DNA of 24,216 nt from a virus: positions 6,782-30,997 of IMG/VR virus record IMGVR_UViG_3300029319_000294. One strand, 5' to 3'. The notes under the pieces are model-generated. The model had not been told where the DNA came from, did not search any database, and saw only the letters and a list, made by a program, of their open reading frames with translations. Both the position numbers and the translations under genes were made by a program. Below, piece after piece: positions 18,401 to 23,106 of the stretch. How positions within the stretch are numbered: position 1 is the stretch's first letter; each line of letters starts with the position of its first letter.

Positions 18401-20015
18401 CATTAGACAAAATCTTATCGGATTCTAGTTGAATACCAGATGAAGTAGTATAATCAAACCTCTTACGTATGCTTAAATCTCTATTGGATGCAACGTTAAT
18501 TGACTGATTTATCTGAACTTCCTTTCCATTTACAGAGGTAACAACTGCATTAGATACTACGATATTTTCGGCATTTCTATCTAAAATATCTACAGAATCA
18601 TTTTTCTTAAGACTTGATTTATCTGCCGTTTCAAATAAAGTTACTGTATTATTTGAGAAACTTTCAATTTCATATCTTGTTCTGGTATTGTAAATCCAGG
18701 TATTGAAAGCAAATTGCTTATAATTTTCGTCATTATTGACAATACTATCACCCAGATTTTTGACACTAATTAAATCATCATTGAATAATAACGTATATTG
18801 ATCTTTATCCTCAATATCTGACATTACGCCAGTAATTCTAAGATCTACTCTCTTTGATGTATCACCATCTTCATATCCATAAACAGTATCAGTTTGTGAA
18901 TATGCAAGAGTTCCTGGTGTAATTGCAGAAGTAATTCCACTGCAACCAAAGAATTGATTGATACTCTTATCTGTATATTCTATCTTTTGATCATTAACAT
19001 TTATAATACCCGTTTGACCAAAACCAATAGTGCTATCTACGGTAACTACTGAGGATCCAATAGAAACATTATCAGAAATTAAACTATTGGGTGTAATATT
19101 AAATGTTCCTTCAATTAGACTTTTCTCATTGTATCCAGAGAAAAGTTGAATTTTATAGAACGTTTTTTTATTTCTAGTAATAATCTCAACTTCTGATACT
19201 GGACCAGTAGCAGTATCTCTATAATTGTTGATCATTTGACCAACAAGTTTATTTGGATCACCAGAAAGTTGCTCACCAACAAGAACTCTTCTTCTTATAA
19301 ACTCTGCATAAGAGGGTTTTAGAAGGAAATCTTCTAAGTTAATAACTTTAGGAACTTCATTATATAAGATTGCAAATAGAATTCTAAAAGATTCTTCGGT
19401 TCCTTTACTTTGATATAGATTACGAATCTGCTTGATGAGATTGTTTACATCAAGAGAACTCTCAAAACTAACATCTTCAAATCCAGGTGCAAGAAGATAT
19501 TTTAATTTTCTATAAAACTCTTTAAGAAATAAAGAACTTAAATTTTTAACCTGAGTTCCAGTGGTATGAGAATCTGCTGCTGAAGATTCAAATACTAATT
19601 CTTCAGCATCTAGACGATCCCTATACGAGGTAATTCCACTAAATCCACGAATACATCCAGTAAAACTATTTGTGGTTATTCCAGTATATGTAATAATCTC
19701 ATCATTTAGTCTAAAAAGACCATAATCTTTAGGGAAACCACCTGTAGTTGTTACGTTAATTGTAGTATCGGTAGACGTAACATTGGAAGTTATTGAAGTA
19801 TGATCAGTTAAAATTTCTGGTGTTAAATTATTAAGACTTAGATATTGATCTAAATTCTCGACAATATCAATTGCACCTCCCCTAAATTCCTGGGAAGTAT
19901 AATACTGCTTGAGAAAGTCTACGACTTTAGGGCTTTCATTTAAAATGAATTCTGGTAATTGGCTATCAATGACTTGCTGTACTTTTACCCTAGCGTCAAA
20001 ACCAGTAGTGATCAT
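6447..20015 (-). CDS. gp7: Giant gp7-like baseplate wedge protein (4522 aa) with YHYH domain and repeat modules
   Basis: It lies between gp6 and gp8, exactly where T4 has gp7 (1032 aa), the wedge protein linking gp6/gp53 to gp8 and gp10. Resemblance to the C-terminal third of recalled T4 gp7 is split into blocks: QLPEFILNESPKVVDFLKQYY near residues 18-39; LYQSKGTEESFRILFAILYNE near 198-218 (T4 FYSTKGIEASYKFLFKVLYNE); and VSRHVHPSGM ending at residue 2433 (T4 VIRFVHPVGF). Between and after them are Gly/Thr/Val-rich modules: four RG-containing modules, many G-x-GY units, a YHYH domain (about 1200-1340), a tandem 48-aa pair (about 2988-3080), three ~100-aa repeats from 3484, and three NGV-x-Q modules. 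No signal peptide or membrane segment is seen. The ATG has a good SD (AGAGGA, about 5 bases upstream). It is probably virion-associated at the baseplate. The gp7 identity rests on synteny plus short blocks; 'large virion structural protein' is the safe minimum. Confidence 0.88.
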   Translation of the reverse strand: MITTGFDARVKVQQVIDSQLPEFILNESPKVVDFLKQYYTSQEFRGGAIDIVENLDQYLSLNNLTPEILTDHTSITSNVTSTDTTINVTTTGGFPKDYGLFRLNDEIITYTGITTNSFTGCIRGFSGITSYRDRLDAEELVFESSAADSHTTGTQVKNLSSLFLKEFYRKLKYLLAPGFEDVSFESSLDVNNLIKQIRNLYQSKGTEESFRILFAILYNEVPKVINLEDFLLKPSYAEFIRRRVLVGEQLSGDPNKLVGQMINNYRDTATGPVSEVEIITRNKKTFYKIQLFSGYNEKSLIEGTFNITPNSLISDNVSIGSSVVTVDSTIGFGQTGIINVNDQKIEYTDKSINQFFGCSGITSAITPGTLAYSQTDTVYGYEDGDTSKRVDLRITGVMSDIEDKDQYTLLFNDDLISVKNLGDSIVNNDENYKQFAFNTWIYNTRTRYEIESFSNNTVTLFETADKSSLKKNDSVDILDRNAENIVVSNAVVTSVNGKEVQINQSINVASNRDLSIRKRFDYTTSSGIQLESDKILSNVQNTYSEKPSGMYVASNSLPDYDITKEISEATITITPTTNLNNIYQGFFPTLGTYSTLSFANDVPFMTGDEVIYTGDGNKIVGLEFGRVYYVEVIRDTNPVRTNRIKLYNARSFIGTSQHVGLQDTAFNTTTNHTFTLKQHYNKNLKAKKSLVNFPLVPDIKSGKNTPTEPGPVGLMINGVEIQNYKSDDRVYYGPLDNIKVLNGGADYDVLNPPQLEISDPVISTGTTARAQTVVTGTVKEVIVDPQDFSINRVLSTTIEGGNGKDAVLEAVVSKQFREMPFNASRVGVAATGGIDIVNDALTFENFHNLVDGQRIVYSSSGNLPLGIGSFGGSNTNQNDNLVNGGIYYPQIINTKSIYLYKNLADYSAGINTVGFTTVNTGGIHKFRTFDEQNVVSEIKVLNPGSGFTNRKLRVHPVGISTITNIIKSDNHGFNDGDLINYTFQTSAVSGLSSSTQYRILKLNDSEFQLAEAVGAARTNYNRKNYVSFGSTSGEGYQIFSYPPIQVKIDAEFAPGSGGINTIFTTPIVRGQITDVYVYEEGSDYGSNILNFHRNPKVVTKTGQGAQLKPIVKRGYIVAVEVQNRGKFYDAAPDLEINGEGVGAKLRAVVSDGKIIDVVIINKGTGYKENNTSINVKPPGRNVVLESNVRYLRVNNLKRFSDELLSNYEDSLSYGVVGYSTDRDGASFLDSVSEDEHSKVIGWANDGNPIYGPYAFSDPNDDNSPTRRLVSGYVEASSDIKNRPSLDVFESGYFIEDFKFNDSGDLDYHNGRYSKTPEFPNGVYAYFVGVSTNVVTGKLDPAFPYFVGDTYRSQVITERLDQTFDFNKSSLVRNTFPYRTAKQYSGSDFLFESNSPVDQTTIVESASKGSVESFVIVNSGDDYKVGNSLIYNNAGTGGGGAAAEVSRVFGRKINEISTEYLKYENSVVERENSETLKIYTNTIHEYLDKDTIQISGISTHVEGLIGSHVIGVSSNTTRLTDYISADRGISTDIYVSSLSSVIGSGTSIGIGSETLRVLNVFGDENVLRVKRGVVGASHTFADLVSVKNDFFTIPVKSEEEIDSKKNYSVYFNPFESVGVGLQTGTDTSLGYHVGRSPKTISVPTQSIFLPNHPFKNNQEVQFTVPTGFVGIDVRDTPGGLTFALANQPVYVINKGKDFIGIVTQVGLTTTTGGLFFPATNVNTNNSFEYAFTTKFNEITANAKKIKTQVSISTIHNLNNGDSIDLTVTPNQSVGFGTNPSVNVKYNTTYKKILVDSVGFGSDKINTDDNTITLNSHGYKTGQKVFYDATDLVSSGLETGGYFVFRVDDDKFNLAKTYNDTVSNPPVIVSIASTGGANQEISLLNPQIEVFKNNNIVFNVSDSSLLDYEFKFFYDKNLSNEFVSTGTTSTFSVVEGVVSGVTSSYTITYSKDLPTKLYYSFEKDGVSIKPDADVVDSSEIIYIDSKYNRSYNVFGVGSTTFNISPSELPEALSYTSTNTDTLEYTTNSKTASGPISRITTVSTGSNYSRLPVISGLGSGTAATVGSNAIIRPVTESIGKLNNFRIVNEGFEYASDKTLRPQAKISKLFTLGGTDIVKSISVLDGGRNYLSPPSLIIVNMYTREVIDSSTYSLETQFSGNTIVGVDVIAEPKGLDSVEHRLFPILNSNGVQVEKITDYSNGIVTLELSTPPIDGFANPPFAVGDEIFVEGLRKQSFTDTLGNVTSPGNGFNSEDNGYNFFRVVEFTNSNPAILKFNIGDLTTNAGTPQELQTGFTAVVKKQNFPTFKLNIEPGIFFLGEELTVNGNKTDLVTTVVEQGLVKVDGDYKVKIGDKLKGINSGVFATINSITDFEGRFSVDYSSKKNFGWKDDVGRLSNSLQVIPDNHYYQNLSYTIQSPKEFETIQEDVSRHVHPSGMLNFADTQLMSKSTVSIGLTDSFVSTVLDFVGERRVDTINNFDLVQDYDATSETSRFVIFKNRRLSDFIECRTNRVLQIDDISNRFSSAEFNKDTFVETIEYPITDFYSRFLVQISDEDKISSQFSEVVVLNDFDNTYTLNKVDIFTDKKLGTLSGDFAPSGDPTLRFDPVDPNNFNYNVKVYRESFAPSTTVGTGFTEFGFLRIDGRTKRLGPANGNGLVGFKTDVFEALSSKYDTLYTFAQVLNTDTNRMNYFEVVAHHDGQDNHVSEFYYDTIPSSSFSGANIGTFGLNVSGGVISLNFENNINNNLIVKTKTIGIGTTGAGVGTHRFLVPGQIPGTERTAKFDSQLKETVGVATVFEFDSVLQFSQKSIIRIGVGETTVVQNLMVVADQQRSTIQSSPFINVNTSNGIGTYSSEMVGGNVIVKFHPDPEFASDTITHQAYSQHIYTDIDEFNIPPAYLVGTVEEDLANSFYGSINVFGKDKTDFDLNYKSIPIYEKAFNPANTNTLNRSTGVFSIDDHFFETGEELIYTPTSTLIGIAATSVGIGTTVVNGTLFTGDIVETGFSTITGIANSTGLTSGALLFGDGIAANTTITGIQTFNSYFQGDVVSAGATVITGIGNTSVIKVGSGIFSGDNTSLGTVIAIGINSITASTSIVGGDDRTYFVDNPNWSVTMSNVSTASTIREVFTTGITTDKMPSRVYAIRLSKDTFKLTGTAGGSGIGFTFTDVGTGNRHKLEMKKKLEKALITIDGVTQYPLAYTPLTFNLENNGGTTIGAAVSFISLSGISSIKPRDILKVDEEFLEIQNVGFGTTTSGPISGIGTVPLINVSRGFVGTSATSHNDGSEARIFKGAFNIVGNKIHFTEAPDGKGNNDRLNESALSLPKSTFNGRVYLRQDYTGNTVYDDISLGFNGIGRTFSVYKEGENTLGLEAGSNLVFINDIFQTPDTSNNTGNNYSFSADEVTGISSVTFTGITRSGSNDIIISEEDVNQNQIPRGGVVISVAATGGLGYAPLVNAKVKPTIGAGKSISGLLGVSTFSSSQINISTSRYIESTGILEITTATPHNLYGSGTFVYLNDLEFSCAAPHAGVTTTIFPDGTQGFQYPVTGISSAKTFEVNVGTSTIPHTYESGGTVRQYFPQLTFGSGYRGSVGVAVTDLAYEHRFVESQTDSIADDTAGVFTATAAVYNQTTGTLRLTIGSHTLTTDNVLTIAANSLTFTCTKDGNSSNHTYPRTTDQAFGATLDIIATTANTVTVNVGASPVGQQYAHTFVSAVANSIVAGNAKTPTNAKYTSHSGVLVLTVPNHGLTVNDEVQIARESLTFKCSSDNFKTDQLYPRSTDPVVGIHTAITAVTTNTITVNIGPAGGAGTGANITATVGAGGTLAFNIVDGGSGYINPVVSVDSPSYDNLSVTGVSRLGLGATTATGIGLSMTFDLSPSSVGIGTSYFEIDRFEITNPGYSFKKGDVFKPVGLVTAAGLSSPISEIEFTVTEVFNDSFSSWQLGEFDYIDSNASRQDGIRTRFPLFKNNQLLSFEKNNSDVTSSLIDFDAILLIYVNGVMQEPGNSYTFDGGTTFSFNEPPKKEDKVDVFFYRGTRDVDSVEVDVDESIKPGDEIRVLKNDSLSVNTISQDSRIVSSIISADTIETGIYLGDGIDETNYKPIEWNKQKRDLLVGDNAQPKTRDSLEGMVFPTAKVIKDFTSTDTEIFVDSAQLFNYEENESAITINQVSGLLVSGNPEPVACALTAVVSAAGTISSIDIVDGGSGYDPGSNVTIVVATPIGGIGTDIFKPEIKDKVGTVGIGSTVITGIDPSSIRVGHSLNRAFDGALEIIDKTFTVIGVGTDSIELNKAPANTRTLVRTFDFGLYQDQVRAIASTTVSAGGTIGSISITNPGSGYTSTATPDLLTALPVVQDELITGIEFVSGYSGIITGITTSVGTGGNPLAVRFDLQFEPTSVIDSLEVGYPIMVSNTTVGTGITSIDDSDSAVVGIGTTFADNIYYVHAFTRQNLTGIVTANILSTTNHIGIGTTTGSYCGSFSWGRLSGFKRGSTAIGIGVSGFTVNSGLTTYPTIQRRDFGLRDNGSLRKDLG
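8620..9566 (-). repeat. Three ~100-aa protein repeats in the giant protein
   Basis: Copies begin at residues 3484 (YIESTGILEI), 3621 (YNQTTGTLRLTIGSHTLT) and 3725 (YTSHSGVLVLTVPNHGLT). Copies 2 and 3 are 104 residues apart and the most alike, sharing NSLTFTC/ESLTFKC, YPRTTD/YPRSTD and NTVTVNVG/NTITVNIG. Copy 1 is diverged (LEFSC, FEVNVG). The 'HGL..gd.v.i...slTFtC...YPR..D...vtVNvG' pattern recurs in tail-fibre-like proteins of marine T4-like phages. Confidence 0.8.
10780..11052 (-). repeat. Tandem 48-aa protein repeat (two copies) in the giant protein
   Basis: Two adjacent units start FTGDIVETGFSTITGI and FQGDVVSAGATVITGI, each followed by a 'GLxxGxxhFGDGIxxxTxITGI'-like half, 48 residues apart. 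Such 'GD..xG...ITGI..t..L..G..V' units are common in phage fibre-type proteins and suggest short beta-strand repeats. Divergence at DNA level means they are old, not recent duplications. Confidence 0.7.
12560..12765 (-). other. Second gp7 homology block (HPSG motif) of the giant protein
   Basis: Residues about 2418-2485, with ETIQEDVSRHVHPSGM ending at residue 2433, then NFADTQLMSK and a more polar stretch rich in Asp/Asn. T4 gp7 has VIRFVHPVGFGFIAITLLTMF downstream of its KGIEASYKFLFKVLYNEE motif. Here the two motifs are about 2200 residues apart, so the intervening repeats look like insertions into the wedge domain. Confidence 0.6.
16000..16420 (-). other. YHYH domain within the giant protein
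   Basis: Residues about 1200-1340 contain SKVIGWANDGNPIYGPYAF (about 1233-1253) and LDYHNGRYSKTPEFPNGVYAYF (about 1299-1321), the two signature segments of the YHYH family: a 'dG-PIYGP' turn and an 'hNGr-..tpe-p.G.YaYF' strand. The domain occurs in bacterial secreted proteins and in large structural proteins of marine T4-like phages. Its function is unknown, and a carbohydrate- or surface-binding role is only a guess. Confidence 0.8.
19340..19965 (-). other. gp7 N-terminal homology blocks of the giant protein
   Basis: Residues about 18-225. The segment runs QLPEFILNES, VVDFLKQYY, then (after an inserted module at about 70-150) LFLKEFYRKLKYLLAPG and finally LYQSKGTEESFRILFAILYNE. It parallels the order in T4 gp7, where a helical stretch on fibre/hub contacts precedes STKGIEASYKFLFKVLYNEE. 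This is the part most likely to bind gp6/gp25 in the wedge. The comparison is with a recalled T4 sequence and is inference until profile alignment is done. Confidence 0.7.
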
Positions 20016-20027
20016 ATTTCCTCTCTA

Positions 20028-21890
20028 TTACCTTGTTATTTTTCCGTTTAAGTAACTTGATTTCACTGGGAAGTTCACTCCAGAAATTTGCTCTCCAGAG
20101 GCAATCGTATCCTTAACCATATTTATAGTGCTTTTCGAGACATCGAAGATGAGATATAAGTCCTTCAAACCGATAACATCATTTGAATCTGGGATTGCTT
20201 GAATCTCTACAACGTTCTCTGGAAGATCTGTTGAAGTAATATTAATTGTATTGACAATGATTTCACCTTTCTTGTAATCAACTGTTCCAATTGATTTTTT
20301 AACAACTTCAAAAGTATCTGGATCTAGTGTTGGTTTAACAATTGAAAGGATACCAATATCACTATTTTCTACTGGAACATCTAAGAAATATACAGTTTCT
20401 GCTTCACCAGCAACTTTAAATCCAGTGCTCTTAATACTAGAACCATCTAGTTTTTTAAAGAACTTATTACCAAAGCAAATTTCATATTGAGCAAATGTAT
20501 TAGTAATACAATTCATATTCCTTCTCATCTTCACTTTAGTAATATTGGAAGTAATGGAAGTATCTACATTATCAATGATTTGAAGAACTTTACTATATCT
20601 AAATCTTCCACCAAACTTATTCATATCAACAGTTTTGGAATGTTTGGTTAGAGATGCTATGATACTTGATCTTAATGATGCAATATCTGTAATCTTAGAA
20701 GAATCATAGAAGACATCACTCTCAAGTTCAACAAATAGTAGTTTGAGATCTGATAATTCTTGTTTGACACCAGATACAGTGTATTGCTTCAGATCATTTA
20801 AAATTTGTGTTTTTGCGAAGTCGGAAATAGCATAACCATTTTTTGGTTTGATACTAATAACAACCTTACCAAACTCTGGTGGATCTAACTCTTCGCCACC
20901 AACAACAGCAACTGATTCGGTGCTTGGGAATACCTGTTGTATGATTGCCTCATAATCCTTCGCTGTAACGGCACGATACTGCGAAGAATACACTCTAGGG
21001 GCAAAGTATTTGATTGAATCAATTGGTTCAATTGAACCGCCTCCTATTGCCTTCTGAGTGGTTGTTACTGATGGTGTTGAGACTGGTGAAACAGTAAGAC
21101 CGTTGCTATCTGTAGTTGTTCCAGAATACTTAAACAATGATGGTCCATTACCATTTTCACCATCGGTCACAATATAAGAAACTTGAATTACATCACCCGA
21201 TGATAATTTCTTACCAATAATTCCATCACCGAAAAGAAGTTCATATTTTTCATCTGCAACTTCTTGAATTAGATAGATTTCAGATTCTTTATCAACAGTA
21301 ATAATATTATCTACTTGCTTATACTCTTTTGTCCCAATTCTTACTTTAATAGTTGTTGTATCAATATTGGGATTATTTAAAATAAATCTTTGGTCCTGAG
21401 AGGTATCTACAATAAACTCCTTTGTTAGATACGTTCCCTGACAAATTTCTAAATCAGTAAATGTTGCCTGATTATTAACGATATTGGCGCTCACATCGCC
21501 TGGAACAGAGAAAGTGTATGCACTGTTGTTAACTGCCCCAACACACACTAAACCTGCCTTCAGGATCAACTGAGAGGCAGTTGTCGATACATCTATAGTA
21601 AAACTAACCGTTGCCTTTGCTGCAGTTTTTGATCTAGGGACATATCCAATATTTCTTGCTAAAGAAACAACATTCTCTCTGAGAGTTGCCGAATCCAAGA
21701 AGGATTCATTAGCAACCATGTTAGAGTTGAATGCTGTAATATACGTATTATATGCTAACGTATCGATCAGAACAGAAAAGTTAGATCCTTCAAAGTCAAA
21801 ATCCGTGAAATCAGAATTAGCACGGAGATAATCTTTGATAGATGTTTTTATCTGATCAAAATCTAGATTGGTAAACTTAGTAAAAGGCAT
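20028..21890 (-). CDS. gp6: Baseplate wedge subunit gp6 (baseplate J-like)
   Basis: 620 aa, close to T4 gp6 (660 aa). gp6 dimers form the ring joining adjacent wedges and contact gp25, gp53 and gp7. The N-terminal helical part has the conserved LRENVVSLARNIGYVPRSK near residues 69-87. The baseplate_J-type core shows FGDGIIGKKLSSGDVIQVSY near 220-239 and YRAVTAKDYEAIIQQVFPS near 300-318, then KVVISIKPKNG. The C-terminal domain is variable. It starts with ATG 4 bases after the gp25 stop and ends 12 bases before the giant gene, whose SD lies in that gap. A TATAAATA box falls inside its last ~35 codons. Synteny 25-6-7-8 agrees with T4. Confidence 0.96.
   Translation of the reverse strand: MPFTKFTNLDFDQIKTSIKDYLRANSDFTDFDFEGSNFSVLIDTLAYNTYITAFNSNMVANESFLDSATLRENVVSLARNIGYVPRSKTAAKATVSFTIDVSTTASQLILKAGLVCVGAVNNSAYTFSVPGDVSANIVNNQATFTDLEICQGTYLTKEFIVDTSQDQRFILNNPNIDTTTIKVRIGTKEYKQVDNIITVDKESEIYLIQEVADEKYELLFGDGIIGKKLSSGDVIQVSYIVTDGENGNGPSLFKYSGTTTDSNGLTVSPVSTPSVTTTQKAIGGGSIEPIDSIKYFAPRVYSSQYRAVTAKDYEAIIQQVFPSTESVAVVGGEELDPPEFGKVVISIKPKNGYAISDFAKTQILNDLKQYTVSGVKQELSDLKLLFVELESDVFYDSSKITDIASLRSSIIASLTKHSKTVDMNKFGGRFRYSKVLQIIDNVDTSITSNITKVKMRRNMNCITNTFAQYEICFGNKFFKKLDGSSIKSTGFKVAGEAETVYFLDVPVENSDIGILSIVKPTLDPDTFEVVKKSIGTVDYKKGEIIVNTINITSTDLPENVVEIQAIPDSNDVIGLKDLYLIFDVSKSTINMVKDTIASGEQISGVNFPVKSSYLNGKITR
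20120..20127 (-). promoter_or_regulatory. T4-type late promoter box inside the gp6 3' coding region, ahead of the giant gene
   Basis: Exact TATAAATA on the minus strand, overlapping the codons for the T-I-N-M stretch of gp6, about 105 bases before the ATG of the giant gene. It is one of only three exact copies I found, and each precedes a wedge gene. Because it lies in coding sequence the match could be accidental in AT-rich DNA. Confidence 0.5.
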
Positions 21891-21894
21891 TATT

Positions 21895-22293
21895 TTATCT
21901 GGTTGCCTCTAGGATGAATGAAAATTGTTGTGGTGGAACCTCTTGTCCAACAATGTTATAGGATATAAAGATCTCAAATTCGTTTCTATCCGCATTTGGA
22001 TCTACTCTAACCCGAACATTGTTTATCCTTGGTTCGTAGTTTTCAATTGCAACTAAAATCTGATCCTCAAGAAGGGATGCAGTACCAAAATCAACAAATT
22101 CAAATAAACTAGTTTTTACGTCAGAACCAAAAATAGGGTTAAAAAATCTCTCACTGGGAACAGTTTGCACAATATTACGGACTGCTTTCTTGATTGCATC
22201 CTCATTTTTAATATTGAGGATATCATTAGTTACAGGATGCCTATCAAATGATAGACTAATGTCCTTAAACGCTCTGGATATCCTCTGAACCAC
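21895..22293 (-). CDS. gp25: Baseplate wedge subunit gp25 (GPW/gp25 family)
   Basis: 132 aa, the same length as T4 gp25, the small wedge protein that fixes gp6/gp53 to the hub at the start of sheath assembly. Residues 50-65 (FFNPIFGSDVKTSLFE) match recalled T4 FDPEFGCDLSDQLFE, and IENYEPRI at 83-90 matches T4 VRNYEPRI, the family's core EPR segment. The N-terminus RISRAFKDISLSF is typical of marine T4-like phages, which supports this start. The start codon is GTG (CAC on the plus strand at 22291-22293), with no strong SD. A TATAAATA box lies 26 bases upstream, so this is probably the first gene of the late wedge transcript. gp6 begins 4 bases after its stop. Confidence 0.95.
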   Translation of the reverse strand: MVQRISRAFKDISLSFDRHPVTNDILNIKNEDAIKKAVRNIVQTVPSERFFNPIFGSDVKTSLFEFVDFGTASLLEDQILVAIENYEPRINNVRVRVDPNADRNEFEIFISYNIVGQEVPPQQFSFILEATR

Positions 22294-22319
22294 GACAATA
22301 TGGAGATTTTACTTAATTT

Positions 22320-22327
22320 TATTTATA
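22320..22327 (-). promoter_or_regulatory. T4-type late promoter box ahead of gp25
   Basis: Exact TATAAATA on the minus strand in the 40-base gap between the 83-aa gene and gp25, 26 bases before the GTG start. Position and sequence fit a gp55/gp33-dependent late promoter for gp25-gp6 and possibly onward. Confidence 0.75.
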
Positions 22328-22333
22328 CCCTAT

Positions 22334-22585
22334 TCAGAATAATTCGGTATTATCGTCTGCTTTCTCGTAAAGGTCCTCTTGATTCACCGTGTCGCGTTTT
22401 TTTGGTGTAATATCATCGTTTGAAATCTCACGAAGCATCTTTTGATGCTGATCATTTGCCAAATTATCCAAAAAATCGTGATTTGCAGTCATTTCTTCAT
22501 CTCTGTAGTAGTCTGTAACAAGTTTTGTGGTTCCCCACATCTCTCTCATGTAGTTTTTGTCTCTATCGACAGGTGAATTACCCAT
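22334..22585 (-). CDS. Small acidic hypothetical protein (83 aa)
   Basis: Not recognised. It is hydrophilic, with no membrane segment or signal peptide. The N-terminal half is probably helical (YMREMWGTTKLVTDYYRDEE, residues 12-31), a basic KKR follows at 62-64, and the C-terminal tail is acidic, ending DDNTELF. A strong Shine-Dalgarno AGGAG sits 5 bases before the ATG, which makes a real gene likely despite its size. It lies between the 158-aa gene (44-base gap) and the gp25 late promoter. An acidic helix plus hydrophobic C-terminus is reminiscent of clamp-binding late co-activators such as gp33, but that is a guess without sequence support. Confidence 0.75.
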   Translation of the reverse strand: MGNSPVDRDKNYMREMWGTTKLVTDYYRDEEMTANHDFLDNLANDQHQKMLREISNDDITPKKRDTVNQEDLYEKADDNTELF

Positions 22586-22590
22586 TTTAG

Positions 22591-22612
22591 CTCCTGATTT
22601 ACACGAAATCAG
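22591..22612 (-). promoter_or_regulatory. RNA hairpin overlapping the Shine-Dalgarno of the 83-aa gene
   Basis: On the minus strand CTGATTT (22612-22606), loop CGTGT, and AAATCAG (22600-22594) form a perfect 7-bp stem. The SD AGGAG occupies 22595-22591, so its first two bases are inside the 3' arm. No U-run follows, so it is not a typical terminator. It may modulate ribosome access or mark an RNA-processing site. Confidence 0.5.
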
Positions 22613-22629
22613 AACTTTTAGAGGGGTTG

Positions 22630-23106
22630 CTATCCCTTATTTTTATTTATTTTGCTTTTTATAAGATCGTAATCATCTTCAAGCACTTCTTTTAGATAAT
22701 TTTCATCCCAATAATCATAATAACTTGTTTTTGCAAGTTTTATTCTTGCTTCTGTTAGATCTTTTCGTGGTTGAACAAGAACTAAGTTGTATTTTCCGTT
22801 ATTAGATTGTATTTTATTAATAAAAGTATTAGTTTTTCCGTGATCTGCAATAAATTTATAGTCTTCGTACTTTAAATTATACTCATCTACAGCATTGTAG
22901 AGGTAATCGCTATCGTGATAATCTTCTACAATGTTAATTACAACATCATAATCAGGAGATGGAACAATTTCATCTAATTTTTGCTCGATAATAAGAAAAT
23001 TTGACTTTGATGCAAAAGGACACAACGAAAAATTACCTAATTCTGGTCTAATTTTAGATAAATCTCGGATCCATCTCCTAATATATCTACTTTTCTTGTC
23101 TCTCAT
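22630..23106 (-). CDS. Uncharacterised protein with LCPFA motif (158 aa)
   Basis: I place the start at the ATG at 23104-23106 (MRDKKSRYIRRWIRDL), which overlaps the upstream gene by 20 bases. A longer reading from 23163 would add 19 residues and a 77-base overlap. The N-terminus is a basic amphipathic helix, and SLCPFA at 27-32 follows it. That 'helix-W...LCPFA' layout recalls the start of DUF1415 proteins, whose function is unknown. The middle (VVINIVEDYHDSDYLYNAV) suggests an alpha/beta fold, and NLVLVQPRKDL at 107-117 resembles the strand before DUF1415's conserved end. The C-terminus is Lys/Asp-rich. Function cannot be assigned. The overlap implies co-translation with the 218-aa gene. Confidence 0.75.
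   Translation of the reverse strand: MRDKKSRYIRRWIRDLSKIRPELGNFSLCPFASKSNFLIIEQKLDEIVPSPDYDVVINIVEDYHDSDYLYNAVDEYNLKYEDYKFIADHGKTNTFINKIQSNNGKYNLVLVQPRKDLTEARIKLAKTSYYDYWDENYLKEVLEDDYDLIKSKINKNKG

Noticed and set aside
22622-22637. AGGG/CCCT inverted repeat straddling the stop of the 158-aa gene, considered as a terminator.
   Set aside because: Only a 4-bp stem with an 8-base loop and no U-run.
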